NCBI GenBank assembly: GCA_010645155.1 | Contig: CM021317.1 | Coordinates: 859,330 to 923,329 of the forward strand | Reading direction: 5' to 3' | Origin: Tigriopus japonicus | Lineage: Eukaryota > Arthropoda > Copepoda > Harpacticoida > Harpacticidae | Length of the DNA stretch: 64,000 nucleotides | Part shown: in pieces, positions 58,504 through 64,000 of the stretch | Position numbering within the stretch: position 1 is the stretch's first letter | Layout: each line of letters starts with the position of its first letter | Translations under genes and position numbers: made by a program | The notes under the pieces: generated by a model | Seen by the model: only the letters and a program-made list of their open reading frames with translations | The model's database searches: none | What the model was told of the DNA's origin: nothing

Positions 58504-61090
58504 CTCCTTTATTATAGACCCATTTCACTGACCTCCAGTGTGGCAAAAGTGTTTGAGAAGATGATGAAGTCCAAGCTTGTGGATTTTTTGGAAGTCTACG
58601 ATATAATTCCTTCTGGACAGCATGGGTTTCGAGCTCATTTTAGAACAGTAACCCAACTGGTTGGCCACATTGAACAGATTATTGGCGGGCTTGAAAGTCA
58701 CGAGTCAGTTGATGTAGTCTATCTTGACTTTGCCAAGGCCTTTGATAAGGCAGGAACCCCTGAAATTGGATTGGTAGTTTCATGAGTGATAGGAAGCAAA
58801 TAGGCAAGGTTGAGTGATACATTTCAGATATTTCATGCAAATATCTGAAATCATTCCAAGCAACCAACACGGGTTCCTCCCACGGAGAAGCTGTGCCACT
58901 AACTTGATTCAATTCTTTAATCAGGTTACGGATGCGGTCAACAAACGAATCCCAGTAGATGTCATCTACTTCGACTTCAGGAAAGCCTTCGACCTCGTAC
59001 CTCATGACAAGCTATTAGAAAAGCTGTACCATTTTGGGATCCAAGGAAACCTCTGGAAGTGGATCAAGGACTGGCTGTCGGGTCGACGTCAACGGGTGGT
59101 ATTGAACGGAGAGTTCTCTGGTTGGAAAGGGGTGGGGAGTGGAGTCATCCAAGGAAGTGTTCTTGGGCCACTTCTCTTTCTTTTATACGTATCTGACCTT
59201 CCCAAAACAATTAGAGCCCCTTCATTTATCAGCTCTTACGCCGACGACACGAAAATCGGGAGACCCATTCGGAGCGGAATGGACCAATTTCTGCTCCAGA
59301 GCGACATCAATCGATTGTCCACCTGGGCAAAGAACAATGGGATGAGTTTTAACACGAGCAAATGCAAAGTGATCCATTTTGGCAGAAATAATCCAAAATT
59401 GAACTACTTCATAAACGATAGCCCAATAGAGGAGGTTACTAGTCATGAAGATCTTGGCATAGTGGTTCAAGACGACCTCAAATCATCCCACCATGTCGCA
59501 AAGATCGTGAAGAAGGCCAACGCAGTGTTGGGACAAGTCAGGCGCTCTTTCTCCGTACGACGTCCGGAGGTAGTGGTTGACATCTACAAGGCGTTTGTTA
59601 GACCCCATCTTGAATTTATCGCTCCAGTGTGGAACCCTTGGCTAAGAAAGGATGTGGCTCTTATTGAGGGGGTTCAGAGGAGAGCAATACGTTTGATAAG
59701 CAACATGACTGGTACGTACGAAGAAAGACTCAGTCAATTGGGAATGACAACCCTCGAAACACGAAGAAGAAGAGGCGACGCCATTCAAGTATTTAAACTC
59801 ATGAAGGGAATGGACGACCTCGATTTCCGAGAACTTTTCTCCCACATAACGCACGGTATCTACACTAGACAAATGTCATCGAACCACCTGACAATTCCGC
59901 ATTCAAATCTGGAACTACACAGACATTTCTTCACATCTAGAGCAGCGAGGCTATGGAATGACCTCCCGCAAGCGGCAAAAGACTGCCAAACCATCAACTC
60001 GTTCAAAGCCTGGTTCGACGCAAACAATTAGAACTGTCAATTTTTGCTTTTGAATTAACCTTAACCCCAATAGGTCTTCTTTATAACCAACAGGTTCCTG
60101 AAGACTATTCAAACATTATAACATTATAACATAACATTTAGTGACGTGTATGATGTCAGGTCGGGTGTTCCACAAGGTTCAATTTAGGTCCGCTCCTGTT
60201 TCTTCTCTTTATTGCTCCTCTCCAGAAGTTTAGAACAAAAGCCAGTATTTCTTCATATGCTGATGATACAAAGTTAATCGGTGGAAGGAATGGCCAGGAC
60301 TGAAAATGTTTACTTGAGGACTTGGAGAAAGTCCTACTTTTGGGTTGGTCCGAGTAATATGACATTGAACGGGATGAAATTCCGCACAATGATATATGGA
60401 ACGTCAAAATTAGATGTTCCACTCAAAGACAATAGAGGTTGTGATATTGAGCAGGTATCGTCCATGAGGGATTTAGGAGTTGTCATCCAAGATGATGGAA
60501 AGTTTGATGAGCATATCCAGTTGAAAGTGGGGAAGGCATTTCAAACGTCTTGCTGGATCTATTGCACTTTCAAGTCCAGAGATATTATCATGATGCTAAC
60601 TCTTTGCAAGTCGATTCTTCAACCGCATCTTGAATATGCTTCCCCCATTTGGGCTCCAATGAGTTAAGCAGGTTTGCAAAAGGTCGAGCAGGAATGAGAG
60701 AGCTCTGATATTGGGAGAGACTCCAAAAGTTAGGGCTGTACAGTACTCAGAGAAAGGTATATGATACTGTATGTCTTCAAGAGCATTTGTGGGCTCTGTC
60801 CCAACCCAGATTTTGAGGTTAGGTCAGCTGTAGTGATTGTAGAGGTTTTACTTGCGTTTTGAGAGCACCTCCAAATCCAAGGGAATCGAGGTTAGTTCGA
60901 TCAATGAAGTCCTCCTCTCTAATTTATCGGGCTCCTTCATTGTTCAATCTTTAACCCAGTAGTCTTCGTCGAGAATATGAAGGATCTGATCCTCAGCAGC
61001 ATTTAAGGCAGGATTTGACAAATTTTTAAATACTATTTCTGATTAACCCACAAATCTGTTTTTTTTTTCATTTCTGATTTTTTTTTGTTG
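58504..61090 (+). mobile_element. LINE family A copy, split by insertion of LINE family B
   Basis: 5' part 58504-58810: YYRPISLTSSVAKVFEKMM, SGQHGF, DVVYLDFAKAFDK, then an internal deletion relative to the copy at 48768-49325. 3' part from about 60130: DVRSGVPQGSI, frameshift, SSYADDTKL-type sequence, VPLKDNRGCDIEQVSS, HLEYASPIWAP and a terminal QDLTNFLNTISD before a stop near 61045, then poly-T-rich sequence. Stops and frameshifts make it inactive. The interruption at 58811-60129 is a separate, younger LINE. Confidence 0.85.
58811..60129 (+). mobile_element. LINE family B, 5'-truncated but otherwise well-preserved reverse transcriptase
   Basis: An open frame from 58814 to 60031 encodes 405 residues: PSNQHGFLPRRSC, YFDFRKAFDLVPHDK (motif A), GVIQGSVLGPLLFLLY (motif B), SSYADDTKI (motif C), KCKVIHFGRNN, RPHLEFIAPVWNPW and a terminal RLWNDLPQAAKD..INSFKAWFD. 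This is the 3' half of a CR1/Jockey-like ORF2. The endonuclease and N-terminus are missing by 5' truncation, the usual fate of target-primed copies. The frame is unbroken, implying a recent insertion. The 3' end carries a short tandem tail (acattata units, 60110-60129). ACATTT occurs at both junctions with the host LINE and is a plausible target duplication. Confidence 0.9.
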
Positions 61091-61378
61091 TTTCATTTTT
61101 TTTTTACAAAATTTCAACAAATTTTTTTCGCGCAAACCATACCCCTAAAAGCAGAAGATTAGCGCTAAAGCGCAAGATACGGGGTTGCTTGGGCCGACAT
61201 AGAAATTCATCCCACTGTCCCTATTTCTCTCTTTCAATAGGGACTCTTTATCAACGTTCATACACGAGTGTCCAGTAGGACGATCTCCGAAGATTCACTA
61301 TTCAAAACTTAAAAATATGGAAAGACCGCCAGTCTTGAATATATTTTAAATGTAAAACAAAATGAGGTGTCATCACAT

Positions 61379-63380
61379 TTAATGTTTGTCTCTTCGGATT
61401 CGGGTGCCCAGATCACTAATCAGGTTGTTCAGTTTCTGCTTGGTCCGATTGTTGCTGTAAGCCACACAATTCACCAAGGCCACCATTTGTTTGGACGTGT
61501 ATTCCTGTCAAAGAAACGCGCATTTAGTCCATGCTTTTGCTCTAGATCTGAATTTTTCATCATCATCATCATAATCGTTATTGAAAGTTACATTATTGTG
61601 TTGCTTGACCCAGGCTTCGAGGTCACTTTCCGGAATGTAATAGGCTTTAACGTAGTTGGATACGTAATCTTGATAGGGTAAAGGTTTCAGATCGGACATG
61701 GCTTCCAATTTTAAAAGAAATTGCCGGTAGTCGAGTTGCATGAGGGCTCGACCCTCATTGGAACATTTCTTGGCACTGGAAAATCTACAATCAAGGAGGG
61801 TTTTGTTTGACTTGTTTGTCAAATGTGAGGAAATTAATGATGTAAATTACCCTTCCACAAAGACTTTTGAGGCGCATAGAGTGCAAAGTTCCCACAAGGA
61901 TTTCCTGACATCGCCAGAAACGTGGACACTTTTGCGAATCTCTTGCAGGCGCAAGCTGAACATTTGACAATCCTAGAGAAACCAAACATTCGTCAGCACT
62001 TGCTCATAATCACCTCAAAGGCCAATTCACCTACTCGTAAAAGCACTTCAACGTATTGACTGTGCTGACTTTTGACGTCCTTGATGTCCCAAGAGACCTT
62101 GGCCATGAGCTGAAGGATCACCTCCGTGTTGATGGCCTTTTGAATGGACGTCATATACACGGGAAGTCGAAGGCCAATCACGTTCATCAAAGTCTGAAAA
62201 TCGACAGCTAAATCAGATCTTGCTAAATTTTCATTGGAGTCCATGGACGTCTTAAAGATGGACTCGAGAAGGGATCATTTTTTTACAAAGAACTATATCA
62301 TTCTTCTTTGGATAAGGCTTATGTTTGTGTTGAAAATACTTAGTACTCAATCAAACGACAAAGTTAAAAGTCATGCCCTCTCAAAGTAAGTCAGAAAAAC
62401 AAGCAAGTGGATAAAACACCAGAAAAGGGCTCGATCCGTCGTTCCCTAGAGTGTTACGTTCGGCTCTTTGAGAGGGCATAATTTTCAATCGAACCCTACT
62501 TTGAGTTGAAAATTGAAATAAGTGGTCTAACAAACATAAGCCAAACATGAAACTAAGCCACTTTTCGTGATTTCACGTATGATGTCAAAATTTTTACACA
62601 ACATAACCCTTGTGGTCCAGGTAATTGGGTGGTTCTTGTCGGAGTCAAAAGGTAATGGGTCTAACCTGAGATTCATAGTTGTCAACCAAAGACCTTTGAT
62701 CATGGGAGACACATTGGAGAATGTCTCCTTTGAGGCTCTGGATTTGTTTGGCAAGATAGACGGCAGACTCCACAGCCACCAATTTTTCTTGAAGACCGAA
62801 CAAGGATTCGGCTTGGTCCATTTGCACCGTGGGCGAGAGATCAGGCAAGTCCACAATGCCAGTCACTATTTGAGATTCCCTGCAGAGGATTTTGAGATGA
62901 AAATCATGTGGACTTTTAAGAAGCATCATTTTTATCTTCGAGAGTACTCACGACAGAGATTGATTGGAAGGACTAGGCGACATGATGGCATTCTGAGGCG
63001 ATTTATTCACTACTCGACGCACCAAATCGGTATTGATGCGCTCCAGAATGGACTGAAGTCCCTCAGAAGTCAATTTTAACATCAAATCACTGGACTAATT
63101 TATAAGTAAGAGGGAAATAACCAAACCAAAGTTAGCTACATCGTAATGTGGATGTGAGTTGGCAATAAATACCCTTACCAGATCTTTGGTGAAGAAATTG
63201 TAAACCACAAAGAGGTAGTACTCCAAGAGTTGCATCATGGAGATGAACACATTGGAGGCGATAGGTTCCAAGGCCTTCATGAGATGGATGTATTTACCAC
63301 AGAGCCTCAAGATCATCAAGGATGTGTTGGTAAGGATGGGTGGCTCATGGCCTTTTCGTTGTGAAGTTCGATGGCTTGAT
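61379..63380 (-). CDS. VPS50: VPS50/syndetin (CCDC132), C-terminal seven exons (partial)
   Basis: Minus-strand exons 63380-63179, 63094-62952, 62879-62666, 62193-62035, 61972-61851, 61784-61592, 61504-61379 (stop TAA); all phases agree, about 385 residues. Diagnostic segments: PPILTNTSLMILRLCGKYI, LLEYYLFVVYNFFTKDL, ESLFGLQEKLVAVESAVYLA, WDIKDVKSQHSQYVEVLL and KKCSNEGRALMQLDYRQFLL, followed by YVKAYYIPESDLEAWVKQH. These match the conserved C-terminal region of VPS50, the EARP-specific subunit that replaces VPS54 and tethers recycling-endosome vesicles, with roles in dense-core vesicle cargo. The N-terminal half lies beyond the window end. A fold-back element occupies one intron (62316-62542). 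Confidence 0.93.
62316..62542. mobile_element. Fold-back element in a VPS50 intron
   Basis: Left end GGCTTATGTTTGT and right end acaaacataagcc are inverted. The arms continue imperfectly (left tcatgccctctcaaag, right ctttgagagggcataa) to a centre near 62430. Words such as gggcataattttcaatcga and gaaaattgaaata resemble the corresponding arm of the 34034-34483 element, so the two may be one diverged family. Confidence 0.7.
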
Positions 63381-64000
63381 CTAGTTTAATGAATCAAAGG
63401 ATGATTAACAACGGGCTTTGGCAGTCACGGGTAGTTATTTCAAAAAAAAATTAATTTCAATGGCATTCCACTTTCAGTGGTACCACACCATTGGCTTAAG
63501 TCTTCGAAAGAAAAAAATGCAAAAATTAAAATCTTCCCCCATGGAATATTACAGAAATTGTCATTTTAGTTATGACGTGTTTTGAATCTTTTTCCCCTTG
63601 ATTAAAATCATGAGAAGGGCATCTCCTGAATGTAGGGCCATACATTATTACCTTTCAGTGTAACTGTACTGATGTTTGTAATTAACTGATCCTTGGCCAA
63701 TTTCTTGACTTGAGTTTAATTTGATGTATGAGTATCACTACCTCAACACAAGAAGGGACAAGGATATTCAAGGCACAGCATGTTTGTTTAGTTTGTGAAA
63801 GTGACTTTTACATCCTGGATCTATTGCTGATTAATTTGGATCAGTTTGGTACATCTGAGATGATGTTATTGTGGTAGATTGGTCATTTCCTCGTTGATCA
63901 TGTGCTTATCATGTGTCATTGTGTGCAATCCTGAATATCATTCTGCAAATCGCTTTTTTCTTGTGAGAAATCCTCCATGTCAAGATTGCAATCACCAAAT
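63381..64000 (-). other. VPS50 intron (continues past the window)
   Basis: Upstream of the first visible VPS50 exon on the minus strand (acceptor AACTAG). No further exon recognised to the window end. Confidence 0.55.

Overview
The window is eukaryotic and most likely from an arthropod. Genes are split by GT-AG introns of about 70 bp to several kb. TTAGG-type telomere-like repeats, non-LTR retrotransposons and hAT-type non-autonomous DNA transposons are present. The secreted double saposin-B protein and the odd S1 protease recall crustaceans, and a copepod is my best guess, but the sequence alone does not settle the species. There are no operons, no CRISPR array, and one short N gap (49963-49989).

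Layout. (1) 724-4973, + strand: the last six exons of an ABCB (P-glycoprotein-like) transporter. (2) 7777-5425, - strand: a secreted chymotrypsin-fold (S1) serine protease with an intact triad and an unusually long region between Asp and Ser. (3) 7.8-24 kb: mostly non-coding, with one convincing exon (13255-13050, - strand) of an unidentified Cys-rich protein and a 465-bp hAT-like element with a perfect 8-bp target duplication. (4) 24029-40270, + strand: a complete class B (secretin-family) GPCR, rebuilt from phase-consistent exons. It has an extended ectodomain, a hormone-binding domain, seven membrane segments and two mutually exclusive C-terminal tails. (5) 41-46 kb: transposon-rich, with a long-TIR element nested in an array of a short repeated motif, and a 2-kb inverted repeat. 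(6) 46875-46330, - strand: an intronless secreted double saposin-B protein with its own TATA box. (7) 48-51 kb: LINE relics, a tRNA-like relic and a hAT-type MITE. (8) 53880-57048, + strand: an ODAD4/TTC25-like TPR gene, with a possible first exon at 40705-40854. (9) 58.2-61.1 kb: a tRNA-derived SINE and a well-preserved LINE reverse transcriptase nested in an older LINE of another family. (10) 63380-61379, - strand: the last seven exons of VPS50/syndetin.

The genes do not form a shared pathway: a lipid or xenobiotic exporter, an extracellular protease, a neuropeptide receptor, a secreted lipid-binding-type protein, a cilia-type TPR protein and an endosome-recycling tether. The strongest interpretive points are the alternative GPCR tails, the atypical protease, the shortened ODAD4-like protein, and several transposon insertions whose target duplications can be read directly.
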